This document shows positions 25,590 to 32,956 of a DNA stretch of 64,000 bases, piece after piece (the first letter of the stretch is position 1; each line of letters opens with the position of its first letter). A program made the translations under genes and the position numbers. The notes under the pieces are model-generated. The model worked only from the letters and a program-made list of their open reading frames with translations, was not told where the DNA came from and ran no database searches. The stretch comes from Actinomadura alba (GTDB lineage: Bacteria; Actinomycetota; Actinomycetes; Streptosporangiales; Streptosporangiaceae), in contig NZ_JABVEC010000003.1 of the NCBI RefSeq assembly GCF_014323705.1, positions 248,001-312,000 on the forward strand, given 5' to 3'.

Positions 25590-28415
25590 ATGTCCTCCCC
25601 CATGGATACGGCCCGCTGGCCGGGCGAGCTGCGGCCGTACCAGGAGAAGGCGCTCGGGGAACTGGACGCGGGGTGGGCCGGGGGACGCCGCCGGGCCTGG
25701 GTCGTGCTGCCGCCCGGGGCGGGCAAGACGCTGGTGGGGCTCGAGGCGGCGCGCCGGCTCGGCCGCAAGGCCGTGGTGTTCGTGCCCAACACCGCCATCC
25801 AGAACCAGTGGGCCGAGCACTGGAGGCGGTTCGGCGGCACGGCCGGGACCTCCCGTGACCTCGGCACGGACGTCAGCGTCCTGACCTACCAGTCCCTCGC
25901 GGTGTTCGACGCCGACGCCGAGACCGACGAGGAGGGCCACGAGAGAGGACTGCTGCGGCGCCTGCACGACAACGGCCACGAGCTGATCGCCGCGCTGCGC
26001 GCCGCCGGGCCGGTCACCCTGGTGCTCGACGAATGCCACCACCTGCTCGACGTGTGGGGGCGGCTGCTGGCCGAGGTGCTGGAGCGGCTTCCGGACGCGC
26101 TCGTCATCGGGTTGACCGCGACGCCGCCCGGGTCGCTGACGCCCGAGGAGGCCAGGCTGGTCGACACGCTGTTCGGCGTGCCGATCCTGGGCGCCTCGGT
26201 ACCCGCGCTGGTGCGGCAGGGTTACCTCGCGCCGTTCACCGAGCTCGCCTGGCTCACCACCCCCACCCCGGTCGAGGACGCCTACATCGCCGGTGAGGCG
26301 GAGCGCTTCACCGAGCTCACCACCGATCTGCTCAAGCCGGACTTCGCCACCACCGGGTTCCTCACCTGGCTGGACCTCCGGCTGGTCAAGCCCGAGACCT
26401 CGTCGGGCGAGCCGGTCGCCTGGGACACCATCGCCAAGGGCGAGCCGCTCATCGCGGCCGCGGCTCTGCGGTTCCATCACGCCGGCCTGCTCGATCTGCC
26501 CGACGGCGCGCGGCTGCGCGAGGAGCACCGGCACGCGCCGTCCGCCGAGGACTGGGTCGCGCTGCTGAACGACTACGTCAAGAGCTGCCTGCTCCCGAGC
26601 GAGGACCCGCTGGACGCCGAGGCGGTCGCCGCCGTCAAGCGGGCACTGCCCGCCGTCGGCTACCAGCTCACCCGGCGCGGCATCCGCTCTGCCCGGTCCC
26701 CCGTCGACCGGGTCCTCGCCCGCAGCGCCGCCAAGACCCACGGGGCCGTGGAGATCATCTCGGCCGAAGCCGGGTCGCTCGGCGAACGACTGCGCTGCCT
26801 GGTGCTGTGCGACCACGAACGGGCCGGCGCCACCCTGCCCGCCCGCTTGCGGGACGTGCTCGACGCCGAGGCCGGGTCGGCCTGGCTCATGCTCGAGAAC
26901 CTGGTCGCCGATCCGCGCACCCGCCCGCTGAACCCGCTGCTCGTCACCGGCCGTACGGTCGCCGCGGCCGAGGACACCGCGCGCGACCTGGTCGAGGCCG
27001 TCGCGTCCGCGCATCCCGGCCTCACCGTCGAACCGGCCGGCCGGGGCATCGCGCGGATCACCGGGCCGTGGACGTCACGCACCTGGGTCGGGGCCGTGAC
27101 CTCGTACTTCGAGGAGGGACGGTGCCAGGTGCTGGTCGGCACCCGGGCGCTCCTCGGCGAGGGCTGGGACGCGCACGGGGTGAACGCGCTCATCGATCTC
27201 ACCACCTCGACCACGCCCACGTCGGTCGTGCAGACCCGTGGACGCGCGGTACGGCTCGACCCGGCGTGGCCGGACAAGGCGGCGAACACCTGGACGGTGG
27301 TGTGCGTCACGGACCGGCATCCGAAGGGGGCGGCCGACTGGAACCGCTTCGTGCGCAAGCACGACGGCTACCTCGTCGCCACCCCCGACGGCGAGATCAT
27401 GTCCGGAGTGGCGCATGTCGACGCGGCGTTCTCCCCGTACGCGCCGCCCGCCGTCGAGGCCCTCGACACGATCAACGCCGCGATGCTGGTCCGTGCCGAG
27501 GACCGCGCAGCGACCAGGGCGGCGTGGCGGCTCGGAACGCCCTTCCGCGACGAGCTCGTGCACACGCTGCGGGTCAGGCCCGCCCGGACCGAGCGGGCGC
27601 CGGTCCCGGCCACCGACGTGCGCCCGCAGGCGCCGGCGGTCGTCCCGGCCGAGAACTGCGCGACGCCCACGCCGAGCTGGTGGTCGGGCGGCCCTGCCGA
27701 TCCGGTGGAGACGTGGTGGGTCGGCAGCGTCAGCGTCCTGCTGCTCTGCGGGGTCACCGGGCTCGGCCTGGTGGCGGCCGGGGGGCGGCCCTCCGCGATA
27801 CCGCAACTGATCGCCGCGGTGATCGCGATCCTCGGGATGATCGGCGTCGGCTGGGGCGTCACCGTCCGCCTTCCGCAGAGCCGTGCGGCACGGATCCTCG
27901 ACGCCGTCGCGCCGGACCCGCCCGTGACGAGGTTCGCCTACGCGGTGGCGGACGCCCTCGTCGCCTGCGGGCTGTCGCGCCGCGGCGCGGAGGGCGTGCG
28001 AGTGCACACCGAGCCGTACGGCGGGTACCGCTTCTCGCTCACGGACGTCGACGCGGCCACCTCGGAGCGGTTCGCCCTCGCCCTCGACGACGTCCTGTCC
28101 CCGATCGCCTCACCGCGCTATCTCGTCCCGCGCTATGTCGTACGGCTCGAGGGCGGCGCCGGCACGCGCCGCAAGCGGGCACGCGCGTGGCTGCGTGGGC
28201 AGGCGCAAGCGGACGGCGTCGTCTATCACGCGGTGCCCTCGGTGTTCGGCCAGAACCGGCAGCGGACCACCGCCTTCGTCACGGCGTGGAACCGGTGGAT
28301 CTCGGCCGGATCGGCCGTCTACGCGAGCAGCGCCGAGGGCGCGGGCGTGATGGCCACCCATCGCGGCGCCGATCCGTTCTCGGCCACCACCGTCCTGCGC
28401 ATCGCCTGGGACTGA
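25590..28415 (+). CDS. Large superfamily 2 DEAD/DEAH-type helicase with two membrane segments
   Basis: A 941-residue protein. The first RecA-like domain has Walker A LPPGAGKTLVGLEAAR, motif II LVLDECHHLLDVW (DECH) and motif III GLTATPPG. The second has GTRALLGEGWDAHGVNALIDL and motif VI VVQTRGRAVRLDP. A roughly 300-residue insertion separates the lobes, the layout of restriction-like or conflict helicases. After residue 700 there is a pair of hydrophobic helices (VSVLLLCGVTGLGLVAAGG and LIAAVIAILGMIGVGWGV), then a 170-residue soluble C-terminal domain of unknown type. Membrane attachment of a helicase is unusual. ATG 25590 follows GGGGCAGGA. Function is unknown; a defence role is conceivable but unproven. 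Confidence 0.82.
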   Translation: MSSPMDTARWPGELRPYQEKALGELDAGWAGGRRRAWVVLPPGAGKTLVGLEAARRLGRKAVVFVPNTAIQNQWAEHWRRFGGTAGTSRDLGTDVSVLTYQSLAVFDADAETDEEGHERGLLRRLHDNGHELIAALRAAGPVTLVLDECHHLLDVWGRLLAEVLERLPDALVIGLTATPPGSLTPEEARLVDTLFGVPILGASVPALVRQGYLAPFTELAWLTTPTPVEDAYIAGEAERFTELTTDLLKPDFATTGFLTWLDLRLVKPETSSGEPVAWDTIAKGEPLIAAAALRFHHAGLLDLPDGARLREEHRHAPSAEDWVALLNDYVKSCLLPSEDPLDAEAVAAVKRALPAVGYQLTRRGIRSARSPVDRVLARSAAKTHGAVEIISAEAGSLGERLRCLVLCDHERAGATLPARLRDVLDAEAGSAWLMLENLVADPRTRPLNPLLVTGRTVAAAEDTARDLVEAVASAHPGLTVEPAGRGIARITGPWTSRTWVGAVTSYFEEGRCQVLVGTRALLGEGWDAHGVNALIDLTTSTTPTSVVQTRGRAVRLDPAWPDKAANTWTVVCVTDRHPKGAADWNRFVRKHDGYLVATPDGEIMSGVAHVDAAFSPYAPPAVEALDTINAAMLVRAEDRAATRAAWRLGTPFRDELVHTLRVRPARTERAPVPATDVRPQAPAVVPAENCATPTPSWWSGGPADPVETWWVGSVSVLLLCGVTGLGLVAAGGRPSAIPQLIAAVIAILGMIGVGWGVTVRLPQSRAARILDAVAPDPPVTRFAYAVADALVACGLSRRGAEGVRVHTEPYGGYRFSLTDVDAATSERFALALDDVLSPIASPRYLVPRYVVRLEGGAGTRRKRARAWLRGQAQADGVVYHAVPSVFGQNRQRTTAFVTAWNRWISAGSAVYASSAEGAGVMATHRGADPFSATTVLRIAWD

Positions 28416-28464
28416 CCCCCAGAGCGCGACGCATGACTGGGACCGGCCGATCCTGACAGGCCCC

Positions 28465-28522
28465 TTGACCACCGATCACCGCGGGTTTACGCTGCGCCTC
28501 AATATAAGAAGGTTTCTTTATA
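28465..28522 (+). promoter_or_regulatory. Promoter and AT-rich inverted repeat before the GH16 gene
   Basis: TTGACC (28465-28470), 17 bases, then TACGCT (28488-28493) form a good housekeeping-type promoter. Ten bases further an imperfect inverted repeat, TATAAGAAGG/TTTCTTTATA (28503-28522), lies at the expected transcript start. It is strikingly AT-rich for this genome, and its position would let a repressor block transcription. Confidence 0.55.
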
Positions 28523-28561
28523 GTTCACCGCCGTGGCCCCCCTCACGAGAGGCGAACGACC

Positions 28562-29833
28562 ATGTCCGTACGACTCCGGGCACGACCTTCCCGCACCGGC
28601 GCGATCCTCGTCACCGTCCTCATGGCGCTCGGCTGGACGGCGGCCGCCACCACCCCCGCAACCGCGACCGCCCCCGCAACCGCCACCCGTCCCGCCGTGG
28701 CCGCCGCCGCGGCCACCTTCACCGAAGACTTCGACGGGCCTGCGGGCAGCGCGGTCAACGGCGCGAGGTGGCAGCACGAGACCGGCGACAACGTCAACAA
28801 CCACGAGCGGCAGTGGTACACCTCCGGCACGAACAACGCCGCCCTGAACGGCCAGGGCCAGCTGGTCATCACCGCGAAGCGCGAGAACCCCGGCGGCAAC
28901 AACTGCTGGTACGGCTACTGCCAGTACACCTCGGCCCGGCTGTCCACCGCCGGCCGGTTCACCCAGGCGTACGGACGCTTCGAGTCCCGCATGAAGCTCC
29001 CGCGCGGCCAGGGCATGTGGCCGGCGTTCTGGATGCTCGGCAACAACATCGGCAGCGTGGGCTGGCCCGCCAGCGGCGAGATCGACATCATGGAGAACGT
29101 CGGCTTCGAGCCACGCACCGTGCACGGCACCCTGCACGGCCCCGGCTACTCGGGCTCGGGCGGCATCGGCGCCGGCTACACCCTGCCCGGCGGGCAGGCG
29201 TTCGCGGACGGATTCCACACGTTCGCGGTGGACTGGACGCCGAACTCGATCACCTGGTCGGTGGACGGCAACGTGTACCAGACGAGGACGCCCGCCGACA
29301 CGGCCGGCAAGGGCGCATGGGTGTTCGACCACCCCTTCTACCTCATCCTGAACCTCGCCGTCGGCGGCTACTGGCCCGGCGACCCGGACGGCAGCACCAC
29401 CTTCCCGCAGCAACTGGTCGTCGACTACGTGCACGTCACCAGCGGTGACGGCGGCTCGGGCGGCGGCGCGATCACCGGGCTGGGCGGCAAATGCGTCGAC
29501 GTCGCGGGCGCCAACCCCGCGAACGGTACGCAGGTTCAGCTGTACGACTGCAACGGCACCGCCGCCCAGCAATGGAGCGCCTCTGGCAGCAGTCTGCGTG
29601 CCCTCGGCAAGTGCCTGGACGTCGCCGCCGCCAGTTCGGCCAACGGGACCAAGGTTCAGCTGTACGACTGCAACGGGACCGCCGCCCAGCAGTGGACCCG
29701 GCCCGGCGACGGCACCCTGCGGGCTCTCGGCAAGTGCCTCGACGCCACCGGCCCGAGCTCGGCCAACGGCACACCGCTGCAGATCTGGGACTGCACCGGC
29801 GGCACCAACCAGAGGTGGAACGGCCCCGCCTGA
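28562..29833 (+). CDS. Secreted glycoside hydrolase family 16 with ricin-type CBM13 domain
   Basis: A 423-residue secreted endo-beta-1,3-glucanase-type enzyme. Signal peptide: basic RLRARPSRTG, hydrophobic AILVTVLMALGWTAA, Ala/Thr-rich cleavage region to about residue 48. The GH16 domain (50-295) has the catalytic GEIDIMENVG (E-x-D-x-x-E; nucleophile and acid/base) and GMWPAFWMLG. A GGSGGG linker leads to a beta-trefoil ricin-type module (about 300-423) with three repeats, each with a Q-x-W (AAQQW, AAQQW, TNQRW). The likely substrate is laminarin or fungal beta-glucan. Codon-level duplication between repeats 1 and 2 is recent. It is transcribed alone from the promoter just upstream and ended by a strong hairpin. 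Confidence 0.95.
   Translation: MSVRLRARPSRTGAILVTVLMALGWTAAATTPATATAPATATRPAVAAAAATFTEDFDGPAGSAVNGARWQHETGDNVNNHERQWYTSGTNNAALNGQGQLVITAKRENPGGNNCWYGYCQYTSARLSTAGRFTQAYGRFESRMKLPRGQGMWPAFWMLGNNIGSVGWPASGEIDIMENVGFEPRTVHGTLHGPGYSGSGGIGAGYTLPGGQAFADGFHTFAVDWTPNSITWSVDGNVYQTRTPADTAGKGAWVFDHPFYLILNLAVGGYWPGDPDGSTTFPQQLVVDYVHVTSGDGGSGGGAITGLGGKCVDVAGANPANGTQVQLYDCNGTAAQQWSASGSSLRALGKCLDVAAASSANGTKVQLYDCNGTAAQQWTRPGDGTLRALGKCLDATGPSSANGTPLQIWDCTGGTNQRWNGPA
29521..29695 (+). repeat. 120-bp-period duplication encoding ricin repeats
   Basis: Bases 29521-29575 and 29641-29695 are nearly identical (shared core CAGCTGTACGACTGCAACGG), giving two copies of the QLYDCNGTAAQQW segment. The period is exactly 120 bases, 40 codons, one trefoil lobe. 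Confidence 0.85.
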
Positions 29834-29850
29834 CCCGGCGCGCTCATCGT

Positions 29851-29896
29851 GATCCTCGGGTTCGCCGTCCTCGGCGGGCCGCCGAACCCGAGGATC
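29851..29896 (+). terminator. Terminator after the GH16 gene
   Basis: A perfect 14-bp stem, GATCCTCGGGTTCG with CGAACCCGAGGATC, encloses an 18-base GC-rich loop 18 bases after the stop codon. Confidence 0.85.
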
Positions 29897-29929
29897 CTGT
29901 GAGTGCCGCATGATCGGGGAAAGGCGAAT

Positions 29930-29975
29930 AACTGCATGATCGCGGCAGAGAGCCCTCCGCCGTGATCACGCAGTT
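29930..29975 (-). terminator. Terminator after the TerD/TerA gene
   Basis: A 17-bp imperfect stem (AACTGCATGATCGCGGC against GCCGTGATCACGCAGTT, two mismatches) lies eight bases beyond the stop codon of the minus-strand gene. Confidence 0.7.
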
Positions 29976-29982
29976 GTGGCGC

Positions 29983-31260
29983 TCAGTCCTTGCCCTTGGC
30001 GGCGACCCACTCGAGGTTCCAGCCGTACGCCTGGTCGACCGACAGCTTGCCCCAGCGCGGCCGGCCCGGCGGCGGCAGGATGTACTTCGCCTCCCGGCGT
30101 GCCACGAGCTCGCCGCCGACGCTCTCCAGCAGGAACAGCGTCGCGTCGCGGGCGGGCACCGTGCAGTCGTCCAGACGCATCTCGATCGGCGGCGAGCCCT
30201 GCGGGTAGAGCGTCGCCGTGGCGTCGAGTCCGACGAAGTCGTTCGCGCCCTCGTAGATCTCCGCGAACACCAGGATCCGCCGGAACTTGGCGGAGTGGTC
30301 AAGGTTGATCGTGAGGTTCTCGCCGGTCTCGACGGCGCCGCTGCGGTCGTCGCGGTCGAGCTGGATGAAGGGCGGCTGGTGCAGCGAGCCGAAGTCGCCG
30401 AGCGCGTGGATGATGCCCTTGCTGCCGTCGGTCAGCTCCCACAGGCAGCACAGGTCCAGGTCGAGGTCGACGCCCCGGCGGAGCTTGCCGAACCGTCCCT
30501 TCGCCGCACCGCCGCGGGCGGCCCAGTTGAGGTTCACCCGCATGGCCCCGGAGGTCGCGCCCCGCTTGGTGAGGGACACCGAGGGCGCGGCCTTGGTCAG
30601 CGTGAGCTTCGTCAGCCGTACCGGCTGAGCCGGCGGCGCGGGCGGGGCCGGGGCCGGCGGGGGCGGCGGAGGCGTGGGCACGCTGCGCTGCGCGGGCGGG
30701 GGCGGGCTCTGCGGGGCGGGCGCCGGTGCGGCGGGCTCGTCCACGCTGATGCCGTAGTCGGTGGCGAGCCCGGCCAGACCGGAGGAGTAGCCCTGGCCCA
30801 CCGCCCGGAACTTCCACGCGTCGTTGCGCCGGTACAGCTCGCCGAGCACGAAGGCGGTCTCGGTCGTCGCGTCGGTGCTGTCGAACCGCGCGACCTCGGC
30901 TCCGTTGGCGGCGTCGAGCACGCGCACGTACAACCCGCGCAGCTGACCGAACGTCCCGCCGTCGGTCGAGGCCGCCACGACGACCGTCTGGATCTGCTGT
31001 TCCACGGTCGACAGGTCCACGGCGAGCACGTCGCGCATGGCACCGCCGTCCTGGCGCTTGCCCTGGTGCCGTACGGCGCCGCTGCCGTGCGACGGCTGGT
31101 TGTAGAAGACGAAGTCGGTATCGGAGCGGACCTTGCCGGTGGCGGTGAGCAGCAACGCCGACGCGTCCGCGTCGGGCGTGCCTGGAGCCTGTTGCCAGCC
31201 CAGCTCCACCGTGACCTTGGCCACCGGGACGGGCACGTTGGTGCCCTTCTGCATCGACAT
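29983..31260 (-). CDS. TerD-TerA-like tellurium-resistance family fusion protein
   Basis: A 425-residue cytoplasmic protein made of two related calcium-binding beta-sandwich domains. The N-terminal TerD domain (1-175) shows [23 protein letters not shown] and [25 protein letters not shown] (read in pieces). A Pro/Ala linker follows (about 178-215). The C-terminal domain resembles Ter[35 protein letters not shown] and [14 protein letters not shown]. Asp residues in the DxDxx loops are the likely Ca ligands. Ter proteins are tied to stress, phage and tellurite tolerance; none of the other ter genes is adjacent. ATG 31260 follows GAGGGAACC. Confidence 0.9.
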   Translation of the reverse strand: MSMQKGTNVPVPVAKVTVELGWQQAPGTPDADASALLLTATGKVRSDTDFVFYNQPSHGSGAVRHQGKRQDGGAMRDVLAVDLSTVEQQIQTVVVAASTDGGTFGQLRGLYVRVLDAANGAEVARFDSTDATTETAFVLGELYRRNDAWKFRAVGQGYSSGLAGLATDYGISVDEPAAPAPAPQSPPPPAQRSVPTPPPPPPAPAPPAPPAQPVRLTKLTLTKAAPSVSLTKRGATSGAMRVNLNWAARGGAAKGRFGKLRRGVDLDLDLCCLWELTDGSKGIIHALGDFGSLHQPPFIQLDRDDRSGAVETGENLTINLDHSAKFRRILVFAEIYEGANDFVGLDATATLYPQGSPPIEMRLDDCTVPARDATLFLLESVGGELVARREAKYILPPPGRPRWGKLSVDQAYGWNLEWVAAKGKD

Positions 31261-31373
31261 TACGGTTCCCTCACCCTGGACGGCGACAAAGAGATATGTC
31301 GCAAACCATAACCAAGCATGGACGTCGCCGCGTACTCATCGACCCGCATCGAGCGCGTACCGCTGCCCTTGCA

Positions 31374-31386
31374 CAGATGCCACATA
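31374..31386 (+). repeat. Left copy of 13-bp direct repeat (possible attachment core)
   Basis: CAGATGCCACATA occurs here and again at 32859-32871. Including flanks, TGCA-CAGATGCCACATA matches TGCAGCAGATGCCACATA with a single one-base gap. The pair brackets about 1.5 kb of mobile-element debris. Confidence 0.4.
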
Positions 31387-31502
31387 TTGGCCAGCACCCT
31401 GTCTGCGACCTGACGGTATCCACATCCGCCCTGCCAGAGCCGCACTTTCTACCCCCGGCGTTCACCGGCCGCCATGTGCCCTCAATGTGCCCTCGGGGCG
31501 GA

Positions 31503-31847
31503 GCAAGATCACTGTCCGCCGAGGCAACCTCACCGACCGCCAGACCCGGGGCGAAGCGTGCGCCTGGTGCCGTGCCACTTCTCCCCCGCCACCCCGAGCG
31601 TCACCGTCCCCGGCGTCGTCTCGATCTACGGCACCACCGTCAACGCGTGCACCCCACCCACGGCGCACGATGCCAATTTCACGCCGCCTCGCGGTGGGCC
31701 GGGGAACCGTACAACGCGGAACCGCACAAGTGCGGGAAGCTTCTGTGGAGCGACCCCGCCGTCCTGCCGTCGCACACCATCGAATACCCCGCCGCAGGCA
31801 TTCACGCTTACATCACGGGAAGCGCCCTGGCCATCCACGGCTGGTAA
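31503..31847 (+). pseudogene. Decayed gene, possible zinc-ribbon protein of a mobile element
   Basis: No single frame is open with normal codon use, but three frames read in turn give a coherent text: ITVRRGNLTDRQTRGEACAWC, then VTVPGVVSIYGTTVNACTP, then SRWAGEPYNAEPHKCGKLLW ending in ALAIHGW and a stop. The C-x-W-C pair followed by a later Cys resembles small zinc-ribbon proteins of actinomycete integrative elements. Two frameshifts would be needed, so it is called a pseudogene. A strong hairpin follows directly. The identification is tentative. Confidence 0.3.
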
Positions 31848-31854
31848 CACCAAA

Positions 31855-31898
31855 ACGGCCCCGGCCCTCCTCGCGGATCGCGGAGGGGCCGGGGCCGT
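31855..31898 (+). terminator. Strong GC-rich hairpin
   Basis: ACGGCCCCGGCCCTCC pairs with GGAGGGGCCGGGGCCGT (one bulged G) around an 11-base loop. It sits directly after the decayed ORF and before an IS-like end, and may stop transcription from both sides. Confidence 0.75.
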
Positions 31899-31991
31899 CG
31901 CACACCCTGCCCGGATGGGGCTAGCGCACGCTGGCGTCCGGGGGTCGAGGGACGGTCGGTAACGCGGCCAGTGCCATGGCCAGGACGGTTA

Positions 31992-32110
31992 GGCCGTGTC
32001 TCTTAGGTCGGGTGGTCAGTAGATCGGACATGCCTGTCCGATTAGTACTCCAGCCGCATTCGTGACCTGTCAGAGGGTCAGGCGGTGAGCGCGGGCGGGT
32101 TGACGGGGGG
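31992..32110 (+). mobile_element. Possible end fragment of an IS5-type insertion sequence
   Basis: GGCCGTGTCTCTTAGG at 31992 resembles an IS terminal inverted repeat and matches 11 of 16 bases with GGTTCTATCTCTTTGG at 32587. A palindrome, ATCGGACA-TGCC-TGTCCGAT (32023-32042), follows, with an ATGCCTGTC that looks like a transposase start but soon hits a stop. A 36-codon ORF on the minus strand reads outward through this end and is probably accidental. No intact transposase remains. Confidence 0.3.
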
Positions 32111-32113
32111 CGT

Positions 32114-32581
32114 TCACGGCTGGAAGTACTCCGACATCAGGCCGCTGACCCATTCCGGCTGCTTGATGTTCACCGCGCGGAACTCCGCCATCGTCGGCTT
32201 CAGGTCAATGACCGGGGTGCCGGAGACCGCATCGAGGCCCACCACCGTCAGTTCGCGGCCGTGGACGGATTCGATGGCGCAGCACGTTACCCCGATGCGG
32301 TTCGGTCTGCGGGGGCCGCGGCCGGCGAAAACACCAACGGGCGGGAGGTCGGAGCGGCCGCGGTAGGGGCGGGGTTCGCGGTAGTCGTCGTGTTCCGGGA
32401 ACTGGTCGAAGATGAAGAGGATCTCCACGTGGGAGAAGCCCTCCAGACCCTGGAGGCACGCCTCGCCGAAGCGCTCGTCGATGGTGATCGTGCTGCGGAC
32501 GGCACCCCAGTTGTCCGTGTGCTGGACGTCCGTCCGGTTGTTCCGGACTGTACCTATCGGTGTGACCTCGAAGCTTGGCAT
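32114..32581 (-). CDS. trmO: tRNA (adenine37-N6)-methyltransferase TrmO (TsaA/UPF0066 family)
   Basis: A 155-residue SAM-dependent enzyme that methylates N6-threonylcarbamoyladenosine at position 37 of some tRNAs. Family blocks: EVTPIGTVRNNRTD at the N-terminus, FSHVEILFIFDQF, then GVFAGRGPRRPNRIGVTCC, which contains the R-x-x-x-R-P-N-P/R-I-G hallmark, and LDAVSGTPVIDLKP. It appears intact. Only six bases separate its ATG from a possible IS end (32587), and its stop is beside another, so its natural promoter has probably been lost or replaced. No clear ribosome-binding site is visible. It may be cargo or a chance survivor inside a mobile scar. Confidence 0.88.
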   Translation of the reverse strand: MPSFEVTPIGTVRNNRTDVQHTDNWGAVRSTITIDERFGEACLQGLEGFSHVEILFIFDQFPEHDDYREPRPYRGRSDLPPVGVFAGRGPRRPNRIGVTCCAIESVHGRELTVVGLDAVSGTPVIDLKPTMAEFRAVNIKQPEWVSGLMSEYFQP

Positions 32582-32586
32582 GGCAA

Positions 32587-32662
32587 GGTTCTATCTCTTT
32601 GGTCAGCGTCGTGCCCAGATGAGGACGGCCGCGAGGTGGAGTGCAGCCTGGTAGGCGATGAA
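32587..32662 (-). mobile_element. 3' remnant of an IS5-family transposase
   Basis: On the minus strand the last codons read FIAYQAALHLAAVLIWARR and stop (TGA at 32605-32603), a typical C-terminus of actinobacterial IS5-type transposases. It is followed outward by the inverted-repeat-like GGTTCTATCTCTTTGG (32587-32602). The upstream part is cut off at the junction with the integrase remnant near 32660. Confidence 0.4.
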
Positions 32663-32822
32663 ACGGACCGTCGCCGCCTCGCTCGGCCACGAGGACCCCG
32701 GCTTCACGCTGAGCACATACGCTCACCTGATGCCAACGGCATCCGAGCGCGGCCGCCAGGCGATCGACTCGTTCTTCACAGCCCCCGACCAAAGTGCCCC
32801 CAAAGTGCCCTCCGAGGAGTGA
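32658..32822 (+). pseudogene. C-terminal remnant of a tyrosine recombinase (integrase)
   Basis: The 54 codons read RTVAASLGHEDPGFTLSTYA followed by HLMPTASERGRQAIDSFF to a TGA. This is the catalytic C-terminus of phage-type integrases: LGH (motif II histidine) and STYAH (nucleophilic tyrosine). Everything before it is missing, so the protein is dead. The fragment ends 37 bases before the second copy of the 13-bp direct repeat, which is where an attachment site is expected for this integrase type. Confidence 0.75.
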
Positions 32823-32858
32823 AAGTGGTCCGCACCGCTTCTTAGTGCAGGTGTGCAG

Positions 32859-32871
32859 CAGATGCCACATA
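32859..32871 (+). repeat. Right copy of 13-bp direct repeat (possible attachment core)
   Basis: CAGATGCCACATA, identical to 31374-31386, lies just past the integrase remnant and before the DoxX gene. No tRNA gene overlaps it. Confidence 0.4.
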
Positions 32872-32956
32872 CGTGTCGCAGCGCCATATAGTCGGCTCAT
32901 CGTGGTCCGACATCCGGAACGCCGGGGGGAACCGTCTTCGCAGAAAGGGAACGGCC

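Noticed and set aside
24224..28415. DNA phosphorothioation (Dnd/Ssp) locus from the desulfurase-like gene plus helicase
   Set aside because: No DndB/C/D/E or Ssp homologue is present, the PLP protein belongs to a different subfamily lacking an obvious catalytic Cys loop, and the genes are divergent.
31921..32031. 36-residue minus-strand ORF (MSDLLTTRPKRHG...)
   Set aside because: It starts in a palindrome and reads outward across an IS-like terminal repeat; such frames are usual artefacts at IS ends.
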